64,000 nucleotides of DNA from Stutzerimonas frequens (lineage in GTDB: Bacteria > Pseudomonadota > Gammaproteobacteria > Pseudomonadales > Pseudomonadaceae), in assembly GCF_024448335.1 (NCBI RefSeq), contig NZ_JAMOHM010000012.1:1-64000 (forward strand), written 5' to 3'. This document shows, one piece after another, positions 1-9,852 of the stretch. The notes below the pieces were generated by a model that worked only from the letters and a program-made list of their open reading frames with translations, was not told the origin of the DNA and searched no databases. Both the position numbers and the translations under genes were made by a program. Each line of letters starts with the position of its first letter. The first letter of the stretch is position 1.

Positions 1-43
1 TACGAAACGGGAACAGACCCTTGCCCATCAAGAGGAACGCTCC

Positions 44-448
44 ATGTCTGCATCGACCCGCTACACATACGGCCTGGCCAAGCTCGAAGAAATTGACGGC
101 GAAGCCGGGCGCAAGGTCATCGACAGCCTGCAAGCCATCGCACCGGACCTGGCCCGCTACGTGATCGAGTTTCCCTTCGGCGACATCTATCAGCGCCCCG
201 GCCTGGACCTCCCCCAGCGCGAGCTGGCGACCGTGGCGGCGCTCACCGCGCTCGGCCACTGCCAACCGCAGCTGGCGGTGCACGTTCACGGCGCGCTGAA
301 TGTCGGCTGCACGCCGGAGCAGATCGTCGAAGTGGTCATTCAGATGGCGGTTTATGCGGGCTTCCCGGCGGCACTCAATGGCATGCACACCGTCAAGACG
401 GTATTCGCCGAACGAGGTTTGCTGCCGACCGGCAACGCCAACGAATGA
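44..448 (+). CDS. Carboxymuconolactone decarboxylase (CMD) family protein
   Basis: A 134-residue protein with the all-helical CMD/AhpD fold signature: a central stretch [11 protein letters not shown] followed by [19 protein letters not shown], as in gamma-carboxymuconolactone decarboxylases and related small proteins. The AhpD-type CxxC pair is absent (there is one Cys in GHC and one in GCTP), so a peroxidase role is unlikely. The ATG is preceded by an AGAGGA ribosome-binding site 6-8 bases upstream. It is convergent with the hydrolase genes that follow. The substrate cannot be told from sequence; no protocatechuate genes lie nearby, so a generic CMD-domain oxidoreductase or decarboxylase is the safe name. 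Confidence 0.85.
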   Translation: MSASTRYTYGLAKLEEIDGEAGRKVIDSLQAIAPDLARYVIEFPFGDIYQRPGLDLPQRELATVAALTALGHCQPQLAVHVHGALNVGCTPEQIVEVVIQMAVYAGFPAALNGMHTVKTVFAERGLLPTGNANE

Positions 449-483
449 CCAACTGCCGGGCTTGGTCTTGCTGCAGGCGCGGC

Positions 484-1539
484 TCAGTTCGGCGGCGCCT
501 CGCTCAGCAACGCCTTGCTGATCGCCTGGCCGACCTGTTCGAACAGGCTGCCAGCTTCCTTGCCTTCGTCCAGGCCTTCGGCGCAGGCCACCACGACGAT
601 CGCACGGCGCTCGTCCTGCGGCTCGATCACGCCCACATGGCAGGCGCGCTCCAGCTGCGTGCCGGTCTTCTGGATGAAGGGCACGTCCTCCGGCAGCCCG
701 GCCTCGAGCCGGTAGTTGTCATAGGAATCGAGCTTCATGAAGCCGTACAGCAGATCGCGGCTCTCGGCCGACAGCAACTCTCCGCGCACCAGTTTTTCCA
801 GCATCGTGCCGTAGGCCACCAGGCTGCTGGAGTTGAGCTGGCGGGCGTAGTAGCGCTCGTAGGCCTGCTCCATGCTTGCCGCCTTCAACTCGTCCTGCTG
901 CACATTGAGTACCCGCGCCAGCGCCTCATAACGCGGCTTGCTGAACGGCGCTGAGGCCAGCTCCACCAGCTGCATGTTGTCCAGCTGGGCGGCATCGGGA
1001 TGTACCTCGCCGTATACGTCGCGCCGCACCTGGGTAAAGCTGGTGATGGCCTCGAAGTCGCCACCCATGCTCTTGCGGGTGCGCTGGTTGAGCGCATCCC
1101 CGCCGACCAGGCGGATCAGCATGTTGGCGGCCGTGTTGTCGCTTTCGATGAGCATTTCCTTGAGCAGGTCGCGCAGCGAGTAATCGACGCCGTTGTCCTG
1201 CCAAACCAGATCGCCGGAGCCGTCCACCTTGTCCTCCGCCTCCAGCGTCAGCCGCTGATCGAGGCGAAACTCGTCATCGTCCACGCCCTGCAGCACGGCC
1301 AGAGCGATCGGCACCTTCACTGCCGAGCCCAGGTACCAGAAGCGCTCGGCGTCGTAGCGCAGCTCGGCATCCTCGCCCAGATGCTTGATGTACACGCCGA
1401 GCTTGCCCGGCGACGCCTCGTCGACGCGACGCAGCTCCTGCTCCAGCCCATCCTTCCAGGTCGCCTCGGCCTGTTCGGTGCAGGCCGTCAGGCCGGCCAG
1501 TGGCAACAGCAGTGCGCCCAACGCGATCAACCTGCTCAT
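484..1539 (-). CDS. Serine hydrolase, class A beta-lactamase fold, predicted lipoprotein
   Basis: The 351-residue product starts with a lipoprotein signal peptide whose lipobox LTAC puts the lipidated Cys at residue 20; residues 21-22 (Thr-Glu) do not signal inner-membrane retention, so outer-membrane anchoring facing the periplasm is likely. It carries the three penicillin-binding/beta-lactamase motifs: SAVK (Ser72 nucleophile), SDNTAANML and KTGTQ. It is a paralogue of the upstream gene: its ATG overlaps that gene's TGA by four bases (ATGA), implying coupled translation. Both share an odd VRR-x2-YGE-x-HP segment after SDN, in place of a recognisable ExxLN omega-loop motif. Beta-lactam hydrolysis is not assured; it may act on peptidoglycan or another ester or amide. 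Confidence 0.8.
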   Translation of the reverse strand: MSRLIALGALLLPLAGLTACTEQAEATWKDGLEQELRRVDEASPGKLGVYIKHLGEDAELRYDAERFWYLGSAVKVPIALAVLQGVDDDEFRLDQRLTLEAEDKVDGSGDLVWQDNGVDYSLRDLLKEMLIESDNTAANMLIRLVGGDALNQRTRKSMGGDFEAITSFTQVRRDVYGEVHPDAAQLDNMQLVELASAPFSKPRYEALARVLNVQQDELKAASMEQAYERYYARQLNSSSLVAYGTMLEKLVRGELLSAESRDLLYGFMKLDSYDNYRLEAGLPEDVPFIQKTGTQLERACHVGVIEPQDERRAIVVVACAEGLDEGKEAGSLFEQVGQAISKALLSEAPPN

Positions 1540-2615
1540 CTTCGAATCAACCCCGCTGCGGCGACGGCCTCGCCGGTGCCACGCAATGCCCGCTCGGCCT
1601 GGGTGGTGGAGGCCACCCCGCGCACGCAGGCGACAATGATCAGGCGCTGGGACGTCGAATCCGCCGTGCCTGGCTGGTCCACCAGCCCGGCATCGCAGAT
1701 GCGCGCGCGCTGGGTGCCGGTCTTGTGGGCGAGCACGGTGTCGGACGGCAGGCCAGCCTTGATTCGCCGCGCGCCGGTCTCGACCCGGCGCATCACGCTC
1801 AGCAGGTACTCGGTGCTCGCCGGACCCAGCGCGGTGCCAGCATCGAGTGCCGAGAGCAGATCGCCATAGGCCTTCAGCGTGCCGGAGTTGAAAAGCGTGG
1901 CGTAGTAACGCTCGTAGGCCTCGCCGAGGCTGATGGGCACCAGCGCGCTGCGCTCCACGCCGATCAGCCGCGGCAGCAAGGCCAGGCGGCCGGCGTCGTT
2001 CGGCTGCCGCTTGAGGGCGAGAAAATCCTTACCGGACAGGGTGCGCGCCGCCGGATGCAGTTCGCCGTAGATCAGCCGTCGCACATCGGCCAGGGTGGTG
2101 ATCGGCCCGAACCCCTCGGGCACCAGCTCGCGGGTGACCGCATTGACCTGGTCGATGCCGACCAGCCTGATCAGCATGTCGCTGGCGGTGTTGTCGCTGT
2201 GGATCAGCATCTGGTCCAGCAGATAGCGCACGCTCAGCGCCTTGCCCGGCGCATGGCGGTTGGTCGGGCCCGCTCCGTCGACGTAGTCGCTGGCGAGCAG
2301 GGTCACCCGGCTGTCCAGAGTCAAGTCGTCCTGCTCGATGCGGCGCAGCACGGCGATGGCGATCGGCACCTTGACCGTCGAGGCCAGGTACCAGGCGTCC
2401 TCGCCGTGGTAGGAGACCGAGATGCCGGTCTGCATGTCCTTGACGTAGACGCCCAGTTGCCCCGGTGTCTGCCTGTCGACCTGGGCCAGACGCGCCAGTA
2501 ACGGGCCGCTCCATTCGATGCTGTCCTGCGCGACGGCGCGCTGGGCAAGTGGCAGCGTGATCAGCAGCAGACATAGAACGGCAAGCGGTGAACGTAGCGG
2601 GGCGGGCAACAACAT
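1536..2615 (-). CDS. Serine hydrolase, class A beta-lactamase fold, secreted
   Basis: This is the first gene of a coupled tandem pair. From the ATG at 2615 (GGAGG close upstream) the protein has 359 residues with a Sec signal peptide (hydrophobic LAVLCLLLITLPLA, probable cleavage after AVA, residue 29). An in-frame ATG at 2639 is an alternative start. The catalytic motifs are STVK, SDNTASDML and KTGTQ. It shares with its neighbour the YLxSxVKVPIAxAVL block and the VRRLIYGELHPAA segment. One member is lipidated and the other soluble, which suggests duplication followed by division of location. Natural substrate unknown. Confidence 0.78.
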   Translation of the reverse strand: MLLPAPLRSPLAVLCLLLITLPLAQRAVAQDSIEWSGPLLARLAQVDRQTPGQLGVYVKDMQTGISVSYHGEDAWYLASTVKVPIAIAVLRRIEQDDLTLDSRVTLLASDYVDGAGPTNRHAPGKALSVRYLLDQMLIHSDNTASDMLIRLVGIDQVNAVTRELVPEGFGPITTLADVRRLIYGELHPAARTLSGKDFLALKRQPNDAGRLALLPRLIGVERSALVPISLGEAYERYYATLFNSGTLKAYGDLLSALDAGTALGPASTEYLLSVMRRVETGARRIKAGLPSDTVLAHKTGTQRARICDAGLVDQPGTADSTSQRLIIVACVRGVASTTQAERALRGTGEAVAAAGLIRR

Positions 2616-2757
2616 GGGCCTCCGGATCGAATGGTGCATTCCCCACCTATCCGACCACCGGCGCCGGCTGCCGTGCACCGCGTCCCGATTACCGGTGCGG
2701 CGCAACCGCTGGCGTCGATGCGAGTCCGATGACTATCAACCGACACAGGAGCGGGCT

Positions 2758-3996
2758 GTGGCGCGCACCGAACATTTCATCGGACTGGAGTGGCTGCGCT
2801 TTCTGCTGGCCATCTACGTCGTGCTGTTCCACACCGTGCACGCCTACGTCGAAGACGAGCCGACCTGGCTCTCGGAGCTGGCCGGCGTGGGCTTCTTCGC
2901 CACCAGCAGCTTCTTCGTCCTCTCCGGCTTTCTGCTGGCGCACGTGTATTGCCGGCAGGGCGAACTGCGCGAGCCGGCGCGACACTTCCTCGGCAAGCGC
3001 CTGGCCAACCTCTACCCGCTGCACCTGTTCTCGCTGCTGCTGACGGCCATCGTGCTGACCATCATCGCCAAGCTCGGCATTCCGCCGGACGACGCCAAGG
3101 CGAGCCTGCGCTACGTGGTCTACGACACCAACGAGGAGCTCAGCGGCGAGGCCCGCGACGCCCTCGAGTACTTCATGAACAACCGCGAGCTGGCGTTCAA
3201 CTTCATTCTGCAGCTGCTGATGCTGCATGCCTGGAACCCGCTGTACCTGACGTTCAACCCGCCGCTGTGGTCGATCTCCACGCTGTTCTTCTTCTACCTG
3301 TGCTTCCCGCTGCTGGCACCGCGCCTGATGCGCCTGCGCCACAAGGGCTGGTGGCTGCTGGCGATCGGCGTGCTTTATCTGCTGCCGCCGCTGTGGGCGA
3401 TCCAGCAGGACGCCTATGGCATCCCCGTCACCGGCATGCTGCACCGCATGCCGCTGCTGCGGCTGCCGGAATTTCTCGCCGGCATTCTGCTCTGCGGGCT
3501 GTTCCGCGAATGGCGAGCGGCCGACGGGCAACTCGGCATCGCAGCACGGCTGGCGCTGGGGGCCTTCGTGCTGGCGAGCTTTCTGGCCACGGTGTGGCTG
3601 CTCAAGGGCGAACGCTATTGGTACTTCCTGTTGCACAACGGCCTGCTGCTGCCGGCGCAACTGGCGCTGGTCTGGCTCTGCGCGCTGATCGCCACGCCAC
3701 GCAGTGCCGCGGTAGTCAACTGGTCGCAGCGCCTGGGCGCGGCCTCGCTGCCGCTGTTCGTGCTACATGTGCCGGTGTTCATCCTCTTCTCGCGCTCGGA
3801 GAAGCTGCTCGGGGCGGTGTCGGCCGAATGCCTCGAGGGCTGGGCGGATTGCGTAGCACAGGCGGGGGAGCTGACGCTGACGCCAGCCTTCTATCCGCTG
3901 TATCTGGGATTGTGCATCGTGGTGTGCGTGCTGGCGCAGGAGCGAGCGGTGGTGCCGGTGAGGCAGTTCCTGCTGAGGCGGGTATTGAAGGTTTGA
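2758..3996 (+). CDS. Acyltransferase family 3 (OafA/NodX-like) membrane protein
   Basis: A 412-residue integral membrane O-acyltransferase. The N-terminus FIGLEWLRFLLAIYVVLFHT has the family's R...H arrangement, followed by FFVLSGFLLAHVY, and about ten hydrophobic segments run to the C-terminus. Members acylate cell-surface sugars such as LPS or exopolysaccharide. I chose the GTG at 2758 because AGGAG lies six bases upstream and conservation starts there; the longer upstream frame crosses the promoter region of the divergent hydrolase gene. No glycosyltransferases flank it, so the acceptor is unknown. Confidence 0.87.
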   Translation: MARTEHFIGLEWLRFLLAIYVVLFHTVHAYVEDEPTWLSELAGVGFFATSSFFVLSGFLLAHVYCRQGELREPARHFLGKRLANLYPLHLFSLLLTAIVLTIIAKLGIPPDDAKASLRYVVYDTNEELSGEARDALEYFMNNRELAFNFILQLLMLHAWNPLYLTFNPPLWSISTLFFFYLCFPLLAPRLMRLRHKGWWLLAIGVLYLLPPLWAIQQDAYGIPVTGMLHRMPLLRLPEFLAGILLCGLFREWRAADGQLGIAARLALGAFVLASFLATVWLLKGERYWYFLLHNGLLLPAQLALVWLCALIATPRSAAVVNWSQRLGAASLPLFVLHVPVFILFSRSEKLLGAVSAECLEGWADCVAQAGELTLTPAFYPLYLGLCIVVCVLAQERAVVPVRQFLLRRVLKV

Positions 3997-4013
3997 TGCA
4001 GGGGCGCGTGAAG

Positions 4014-4310
4014 TCGCATGCCCATGCGCGCCAGAAAAAGCGAAAGATCGCGACCGAAAACCTACAGGCACCCTCGGACCCCATTCCCCGTCAGGAGGCC
4101 GAGCGTAGGCGTTGCGTAGGGGGGCGCGAGGCAGGACGCCGAGCGAGGAGTGAAGGGACAGGGACGTCCCTTCGCGACGACCCCCGGAGCAACGCCGGAA
4201 GGAGGGAAGTTTTGCGAAGCAAAACCCGGATGCCGGGTGGCCTTCTTTTTGGTTACTTTTTCTTGGCCAGACAAGAAAAAGTGACTCGCCCAGCAGGGCG
4301 AAAACCAAGC
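4014..4310. repeat. Intergenic repeat with strong stem-loops
   Basis: The 397-base gap between the acyltransferase and the molybdenum enzyme has no gene. It holds several inverted repeats: GGGACGTCCC near 4162, TTTTGCGAAGCAAAA near 4210, and the arms TTACTTTTTCTTG (4253-4265) and CAAGAAAAAGTGA (4272-4284) around a six-base loop. The last block, with flanking GGTGGCCTTCTTTTTGG and a CGCCCAGCAGGGCG arm, resembles a widespread intergenic repeat of pseudomonads that I recognise from memory. Its boundaries are approximate. It may end transcription on both strands. Confidence 0.6.
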
Positions 4311-4393
4311 CGTCAGACAACTCGTTATCCTCCTGACGACCCAGCAACCTTTTGCCGCACCGGCGGGCCGAAGCCCACCTAGCGCGCCGGCGA

Positions 4394-6595
4394 CTACAGC
4401 AATTTATCCAGGGTAATCGGCAGGTCCCTAACCCGCTTGCCGGTCGCGTTGTAGATCGCATTGGCCACCGCCGCCGCCACGCCGACGATACCGATCTCCC
4501 CTACTCCCTTCGACCCGAGCTCGTTGACCACCTCGTCGTGTTCCTCGACGAAGATCACCTCGACCTCCGGAATGTCCGCGTTCACCGGGATGTGGTACTC
4601 GGCGAGGTTGTGGTTCATGTAGCGGCCGAGCCGGTGGTCGATCAGCGTCTCCTCGTGCAGCGCCTGGCCGATGCCCCATACCACGCCGCCGACGATCTGG
4701 TTGCCGGCCGTTTTCGGGTTGACGATCCGTCCGGCGGCGATCGCACTGACCACGCGACTGACCTTGATGGTGCCAAGGTCCTCGTCGACGCGCACCTCGA
4801 CGAACACCGCCGAATGGGTCGCGGTCGCCCAGGCGTCGCGCCTCTCGTCGGGCTTGACGCTGGCTTCGGCGTCCAGCGCCCCGCTGACCTGGACGATGTC
4901 GCGCAGCGCCACGGCATGTTCGCCGGTTTTCAGCCGCAGCTGCCCATCGACGAACTCCACCGCGTCCAGACTCGCCCCGGTGAACGGCGAGGCCGGCGAC
5001 TGCTGCACGGCGTCCAGCAGCTTCTGCCGCAGGCCGGCGCAGGCCCGCTGCACGGCGCTGCCCACCGATGACACGGTGGCCGAACCGCCTTCCAGCGGCG
5101 CCTGCGGCAGGCTGGAGTCGCCGAGACGGAATTCCACCTCGCTCATCGGCAGGCCCATCGCGTCGGCGGCGATCTGGGTCATCGCGGTGTAGGTGCCGGT
5201 GCCGATGTCGGCGGTGGCGCTGGTTACCAGCAGCCTTCCGTCCGCGTCGAGACAGGCGCGAGCGGAGGCAGGCATCTGCATCGCCTCCCAGACACCGGTG
5301 GCCATGCCCATGCCGACCAGCTGATGGCCGTCGCGCAGACTGCGTGGCTGCGCCGGGCGCCGCGACCAGCCGAAACGCTCGGCACCCTGCTGGTAGCAGG
5401 CACGCAGTTCCTTGCTGGAATAGCGCTTGCCCTCGTTGCCGTTGGTCTCGGTGTAGTTGCGCAAGCGCAGCTCCAGCGGATCGATACCGACTTCATACGC
5501 CAGCTCGTCCATCGCGCACTCCAGCGCATAGACGCCGATGGTCGCCCCCGGGGCGCGCATGTCCAGCGGGGTATAGACGTCCAGCGGCGCCAGACGGTAG
5601 CCGAGGCGCACGTTGTCACAGGCGTAGAGCATGCCGGACCACTCCACCTCATGTTCGGTGAAGTCCTCGAAGCGCGAGGTCTGGCCGATGGCCCTGTGCT
5701 CAATGGCCTGCAACCGCCCTTCGCCATCGGCGGCGAGCTTGAGCTGCTGGACGGTCCGCGGGCGATAGCCGAAGGTGAACATCTGCTGGCGGGTCAGCTC
5801 GACGCGCACCGCGGCCTTGAGCTTGAGCGCGGCCATTACCGCCAGCGGCAGCTGGTACTGCGGGCGCAGGCCGGAGCCGAAGGCACCGCCGACGAAGGGC
5901 GACAGCACGCGGATCTTGCCCTCCATGTCGAACACCTGCTCCAGGTAGCGCTGGCAGTTCTGCACGCCCTGGGTCTTGTCGTAGATCAGCAGCTCCCCGC
6001 CCGGCAGGTACTGGACGATGGAAGCATGCGGCTCCATGGGGTTGTGGTGTTCCACCGGGGTCTCGTACTCACGGTCGATGCGATTTGCCGCCGCCGCGAA
6101 CGCCGAGTCGAAATCACCACGCGGCTCGGGCAATTCCGTAGGTGCGTCATGGGCTTGCTCGCGTACCGCCTGCAGATCGGTCTGGTGCGTCTCGGCGTCG
6201 TACTCGACGCGCACCAGGCTCGCCGCATGGCGCGCCAGGGCCTGGGTCTCGGCCACCACCAGCGCCAGAGGCTGGCCGCTGTAGAGCACACGGTCGTTGT
6301 ACAGCGGGCGGAACGGCGAGCCTTCGGCGGCATCATCGTCCTCGTAGGGCTCGTCGTAGCTGGCCACCGGCGGTCGGTTCTGATGGGTCAGCACCAGGCG
6401 CACGCCGGGCAATGCCTCGGCCGCGGCGGCATCGATGCGCGTGACTCGGCCACGGGCGATACGGCTCGAAACCACCGCGCCGTAGAGCAGCCCCGGCACC
6501 TCGGCTTCGGCGGCATAACAGGCCTTGCCGGTGACCTTGAGCGGGCCGTCGACGCGGTCCAGCGGCTTGCCGAGTGGAGAGTTGGCGCTGTTCAT
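4394..6595 (-). CDS. Xanthine dehydrogenase family, molybdopterin-binding subunit (PaoC-like aldehyde oxidoreductase)
   Basis: The 733-residue large subunit carries the Mo-cofactor and oxidises aldehydes by hydroxylation. It begins with the typical [19 protein letters not shown], has [13 protein letters not shown] in the cofactor region, and ends with [19 protein letters not shown], where the Glu of GVGE is the expected catalytic base. Its ATG overlaps the stop of the FAD subunit gene by four bases. The order small, medium, large subunit and the 4Fe-4S-type medium subunit match E. coli PaoABC rather than xanthine dehydrogenase. The substrate is probably aromatic or aliphatic aldehydes (family inference). 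Last gene of the operon, before the intergenic repeat. Confidence 0.9.
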   Translation of the reverse strand: MNSANSPLGKPLDRVDGPLKVTGKACYAAEAEVPGLLYGAVVSSRIARGRVTRIDAAAAEALPGVRLVLTHQNRPPVASYDEPYEDDDAAEGSPFRPLYNDRVLYSGQPLALVVAETQALARHAASLVRVEYDAETHQTDLQAVREQAHDAPTELPEPRGDFDSAFAAAANRIDREYETPVEHHNPMEPHASIVQYLPGGELLIYDKTQGVQNCQRYLEQVFDMEGKIRVLSPFVGGAFGSGLRPQYQLPLAVMAALKLKAAVRVELTRQQMFTFGYRPRTVQQLKLAADGEGRLQAIEHRAIGQTSRFEDFTEHEVEWSGMLYACDNVRLGYRLAPLDVYTPLDMRAPGATIGVYALECAMDELAYEVGIDPLELRLRNYTETNGNEGKRYSSKELRACYQQGAERFGWSRRPAQPRSLRDGHQLVGMGMATGVWEAMQMPASARACLDADGRLLVTSATADIGTGTYTAMTQIAADAMGLPMSEVEFRLGDSSLPQAPLEGGSATVSSVGSAVQRACAGLRQKLLDAVQQSPASPFTGASLDAVEFVDGQLRLKTGEHAVALRDIVQVSGALDAEASVKPDERRDAWATATHSAVFVEVRVDEDLGTIKVSRVVSAIAAGRIVNPKTAGNQIVGGVVWGIGQALHEETLIDHRLGRYMNHNLAEYHIPVNADIPEVEVIFVEEHDEVVNELGSKGVGEIGIVGVAAAVANAIYNATGKRVRDLPITLDKLL

Positions 6596-7578
6596 CGGAC
6601 GGTTCCTCCGGCGGCTTCGGTGAGCGCGCGCACGATGGCGCGATGGGCCAGGTCGATCTTGAAGGCATTGTCGGCAAGCGGTTGCGCACCTTGCAGCAGG
6701 CGATCGGCCGCCGCAGCGAACCTCGCCGGCTCGGCGCGCTGACCACTGAGCAGGTCTTCGGCTTCCTCCAGGCGCCAGGGTTTGTGGGCCACGCCGCCCA
6801 GGGCGATGCGTGCGCGACGGATGACGTCGCCATCGACCTCCAGCGCGGCGGCAACGGAGACCAGCGCGAAAGCGTAGGACGCGCGGTCACGCACCTTGAG
6901 GTAGGCGCAGTGGCTGGCGAAGCCCTCCACCGGCAGTTCGACGGCGGTGATCAGCTCGCCTTCGGTGAGCACGTTGTCCAGCTGGGGCTGGTCGCCGGGC
7001 AGGCGGTGAAAGTCCACCAGGTCGACACGCCGCTGGCCATGTGGCCCTTCGATGTGCACCCGCGCATCCAGCGCCGCCAGCGCCACGCACATGTCCGACG
7101 GATGCACGGCGACGCAGTGCTCGCTGGCACCGAGAATCGCGTGGATGCGATTGCGTCCGTCACGCGCGCTGCAACCGGAGCCCGGCTCGCGTTTGTTGCA
7201 GGGCGTGGCGGTGTCGTAGAAGTAGTAGCAGCGGGTGCGCTGCAGCAGGTTGCCGCCGGTGCTGGCCATGTTGCGCAGCTGCGGCGATGCCCCGGCAAGA
7301 ATGGCCTTGCTCAGCAGCGGGTAGCGCTGCTCGATCTGCGGGTGCCAGGCCAGGTCGGCGTTGCTCACCAGCGCACCGATGCGCAGGCCACCCTCGGCGG
7401 TCTGCTCGATTTCGCGCAGCGGCAGGCCGTTGATGTCGATGAGCTGGCCCGGATGCAGCACGTTTTCCTTCATCAGGTCGAGCAGGTTGGTGCCACCGGC
7501 GATATAGCGGCTGTCCGGCCCGTGCAGGGCGATGGCCTGGTCGATACGTTCGGGGCGCTGGTAGCTGAACGGCGTCAT
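6592..7578 (-). CDS. Xanthine dehydrogenase family, FAD-binding subunit with 4Fe-4S insertion (PaoB-like)
   Basis: A 328-residue FAD subunit that passes electrons from the iron-sulfur subunit to the acceptor. [15 protein letters not shown] near residue 35 is the FAD pyrophosphate-binding loop, and [13 protein letters not shown] the second FAD motif. A Cys-rich insertion ([20 protein letters not shown], then SEHC) matches the extra 4Fe-4S cluster of PaoB/YagS and separates it from ordinary xanthine dehydrogenases. The start at 7578 overlaps the upstream TGA by four bases, and the downstream gene overlaps its stop likewise, so the three subunits are translationally coupled. Confidence 0.9.
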   Translation of the reverse strand: MTPFSYQRPERIDQAIALHGPDSRYIAGGTNLLDLMKENVLHPGQLIDINGLPLREIEQTAEGGLRIGALVSNADLAWHPQIEQRYPLLSKAILAGASPQLRNMASTGGNLLQRTRCYYFYDTATPCNKREPGSGCSARDGRNRIHAILGASEHCVAVHPSDMCVALAALDARVHIEGPHGQRRVDLVDFHRLPGDQPQLDNVLTEGELITAVELPVEGFASHCAYLKVRDRASYAFALVSVAAALEVDGDVIRRARIALGGVAHKPWRLEEAEDLLSGQRAEPARFAAAADRLLQGAQPLADNAFKIDLAHRAIVRALTEAAGGTVR

Positions 7579-8087
7579 TGCGCACCCTCCTGGCCACGTA
7601 GCACCGGCAGTGCCTCCTCGATGGCGGCGAGGATGTTCGGATAGACGCCGCAGCGGCAGAGGTTGCCGCTCATGTGTTCGCGGATCTCGTCGCGGCTGCT
7701 GGCGCGGTGCTCGGCCGCGAGCCCGGCCGCCGAGCAGATCTGCCCCGGCGTGCAATAACCACACTGGAAGGCATCGTGCTTGACGAAGGCGGCCTGCAGC
7801 GGGTGCAGCGCCTCGGTGCTGGCCAGGCCCTCGATGGTGGTCAGACGCGCGCCGTCGTGCATCACCGCCAGGGTCAGGCAACTGTTGATGCGCCGCCCGT
7901 CGAGCAGCACCGTGCAGGCGCCGCACTGGCCGTGATCGCAGCCTTTCTTGGTGCCGGTCAGGCCGAGCTGGTCGCGCAGCAGGTCGAGCAAGGTGGTCCA
8001 GGGTTGCACCTGGAGCTCACGGCGTTCGCCGTTCAGCTCCAGGCTGATGGTGCAGGTCTGGCCTGCAGCTGAAGAATGTTCGCTCAT
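7575..8087 (-). CDS. Aldehyde oxidoreductase 2Fe-2S subunit (PaoA-like), without Tat signal
   Basis: A 170-residue subunit with two 2Fe-2S clusters. The N-terminal ferredoxin-type cluster has [16 protein letters not shown] plus a Cys in INSC; the C-terminal helical cluster has CGYCTPGQ and [10 protein letters not shown]. coli PaoA carries a Tat leader and its complex is periplasmic. This protein starts [20 protein letters not shown] with no twin-arginine or hydrophobic leader, so the complex should stay in the cytoplasm. It is the first structural gene, 124 bases downstream of the mocA-like gene. Confidence 0.9.
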   Translation of the reverse strand: MSEHSSAAGQTCTISLELNGERRELQVQPWTTLLDLLRDQLGLTGTKKGCDHGQCGACTVLLDGRRINSCLTLAVMHDGARLTTIEGLASTEALHPLQAAFVKHDAFQCGYCTPGQICSAAGLAAEHRASSRDEIREHMSGNLCRCGVYPNILAAIEEALPVLRGQEGAQ

Positions 8088-8211
8088 GGCAGCCTCACGG
8101 TTTGGGCATTGGTGTGCGCTGTCCGTGCGTCTTGGGGTACGACTGGCGTGGCGCCGAAATCGTTCAGCTCCCTGAGCGGGGGCCGGAGCATCGCCGTGCA
8201 GGCTTATCGGA

Positions 8212-8817
8212 TCAGCACCGCCGGCGATCGTCCGGGTGGTCGATGTCCTGCAACACGCCGGGGTCGTCCACCTCCAGCTGCTGCACGGCATGCCGGGCGA
8301 ACAGCGCCTGGGCACCGCGATCGCCATCGAGCTGCAGCAACAGTTCGCGATAAGCGCCACCAATCCCGCGCGGATGGCCGGGCCGCCCCTGATGGACAGG
8401 CACCACCAGATTGTCGTGGTCGATCGCCGCGACGATGGCCCGCAGGGTCGCTGGCTGGACATAGGGCATGTCGCCCAGCGCCACCAGCCAGCCGCGGGCC
8501 GCCGGTGCATGGGCGACCGCCTGGGCCAGGCTATGACCGAGGCCACGGGTCTCCACCAGCAGCCGCTCGCAGTCCCCGGCATGGGCGCCAAGCCAGTCGT
8601 GCAGCGGACCATTGTCGGCGCGGCTCACCACCAGCAGCCGCTCGGCGACGCCGCGCAGGTTCGCCAGCGTGGCGGCGAGCACCGGCGGCGCCGGCGCACC
8701 GCTGAGGCTCGGCGCCAGCAGCTTGTCTGCCCCGCCTATGGCGCGGTAGCGGCTGCCCTGCCCGGCGGCGAGCACGATGGCGCAGACACCGGCACCAGGC
8801 ACCCTGCGCTCAGGCAC
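8212..8817 (-). CDS. MocA-like molybdenum cofactor nucleotidyltransferase
   Basis: About 201 residues. CAIVLAAGQGSRYRAIGG is the nucleotide-binding loop of MobA/MocA nucleotidyltransferases, and LVALGDMPYVQP supplies the metal-binding Asp. MocA turns Mo-molybdopterin into its cytosine dinucleotide form, the cofactor variant used by xanthine-oxidase-family enzymes such as PaoC. It lies between xdhC and the structural genes, as expected for a dedicated maturation factor. The start is uncertain: I chose GTG at 8817, which overlaps the xdhC stop by eight bases, because the residues before it are the shadow of the XdhC C-terminus. Confidence 0.8.
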   Translation of the reverse strand: MPERRVPGAGVCAIVLAAGQGSRYRAIGGADKLLAPSLSGAPAPPVLAATLANLRGVAERLLVVSRADNGPLHDWLGAHAGDCERLLVETRGLGHSLAQAVAHAPAARGWLVALGDMPYVQPATLRAIVAAIDHDNLVVPVHQGRPGHPRGIGGAYRELLLQLDGDRGAQALFARHAVQQLEVDDPGVLQDIDHPDDRRRC

Positions 8818-9784
8818 AGCGCTGCTGCGCCGACAGGCTCGGGGCCAGGGCGCCATTCTTCAGCGCCACCACCTCGGCCATCAGCGACAGGGCGATTTCC
8901 GCCGGCGTGCGGCTGCCGATGGGCAGCCCGATGGGGCCGTGCAGGCGCTGCACCTGGCGCTCGCCAAGGCCCAGCGAGAGCAGACGCGCCTTGCGCTTCT
9001 CGCTATTGACCCGCGAGCCCAGGGCGCCGACGTAGAAGGCTTCGGACTGCAGCGCGGTGAGCAGCGCCATGTCGTCCAGCCGCGGGTCGTGGGTCAGCGC
9101 GACGATGGCGGTGTGCGCATCCGGCTCGATGGCCAGCACGGCGTCGTCCGGCATGCCGGGCACGAAGCGCACGGCGGCCGGATTCCAGTCGTGGGCATAG
9201 CCTTCGCGTGGGTCACAGATCAGCACCTCGAAGCCGAGGCCGTGAGCCAGGTCGGCGACATAGCGCGACAGCTGCCCCGCGCCGATCATCAGCAGGCGCC
9301 AGGCCGGACCGAATGGCGCGCGCAGGGTATGCCCGTCGAACTGCAGCACAGCCTCACGACCGGCGGGCTGCAGGACGACCGCGCCGCTGGCCATGTCCAG
9401 CCGGCGCAGCAGCCGCTCGTGTGCGGCACAGCGCGACAGCAGCTCGTCGATCCAGCCGGCATCGCGCAATGGCTCCTGTAGCAGGCGCAGGGTGCCACCG
9501 CAGGGCAGGCCGAAACGCGCGGATTCTTCCTTGCTCACGCCATAGGTGATCAGCTGGCAGGTCGACGGTGGCTCATCGGCCATGACCCGGGCGAGCAGGT
9601 CGTCCTCGACGCAGCCACCGGACACCGAGCCCTCGACACGGCCGTCACCGCGCAGCGCCAGCAGCGAGCCCACCGGGCGCGGCGCGCTGCCCCAGGTTTC
9701 GATCACCGTGTAGAGCACCACCGCGTGACCGTCACGCAACCAGTCGCGGGCACGCCGCAGCACTGCCAGATCGACACTGTCCAT
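8810..9784 (-). CDS. XdhC family molybdenum-enzyme maturation protein
   Basis: A 324-residue XdhC/CoxI protein. The N-terminal domain has the family signatures WGSAPRPVGSLLA, SGGCVEDD and GLPCGGTL; the C-terminal Rossmann-like domain begins near LLMIGAGQLSRYVADLA and holds LTHDPRLDD and GALGSRVNSEKR. XdhC binds and sulfurates the Mo cofactor and inserts it into the large subunit. The ATG at 9784 has GAGGAG four bases upstream; an upstream in-frame ATG lacks such a site. It heads the block xdhC-mocA-paoABC on the minus strand. Confidence 0.88.
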   Translation of the reverse strand: MDSVDLAVLRRARDWLRDGHAVVLYTVIETWGSAPRPVGSLLALRGDGRVEGSVSGGCVEDDLLARVMADEPPSTCQLITYGVSKEESARFGLPCGGTLRLLQEPLRDAGWIDELLSRCAAHERLLRRLDMASGAVVLQPAGREAVLQFDGHTLRAPFGPAWRLLMIGAGQLSRYVADLAHGLGFEVLICDPREGYAHDWNPAAVRFVPGMPDDAVLAIEPDAHTAIVALTHDPRLDDMALLTALQSEAFYVGALGSRVNSEKRKARLLSLGLGERQVQRLHGPIGLPIGSRTPAEIALSLMAEVVALKNGALAPSLSAQQRCA

Positions 9785-9852
9785 CGTTCTCCTCGAATTC
9801 ACTGTTTGCACCGGCTGGCCGGCATGCAAGCAGTGACCGATGGGCTGCGTGG

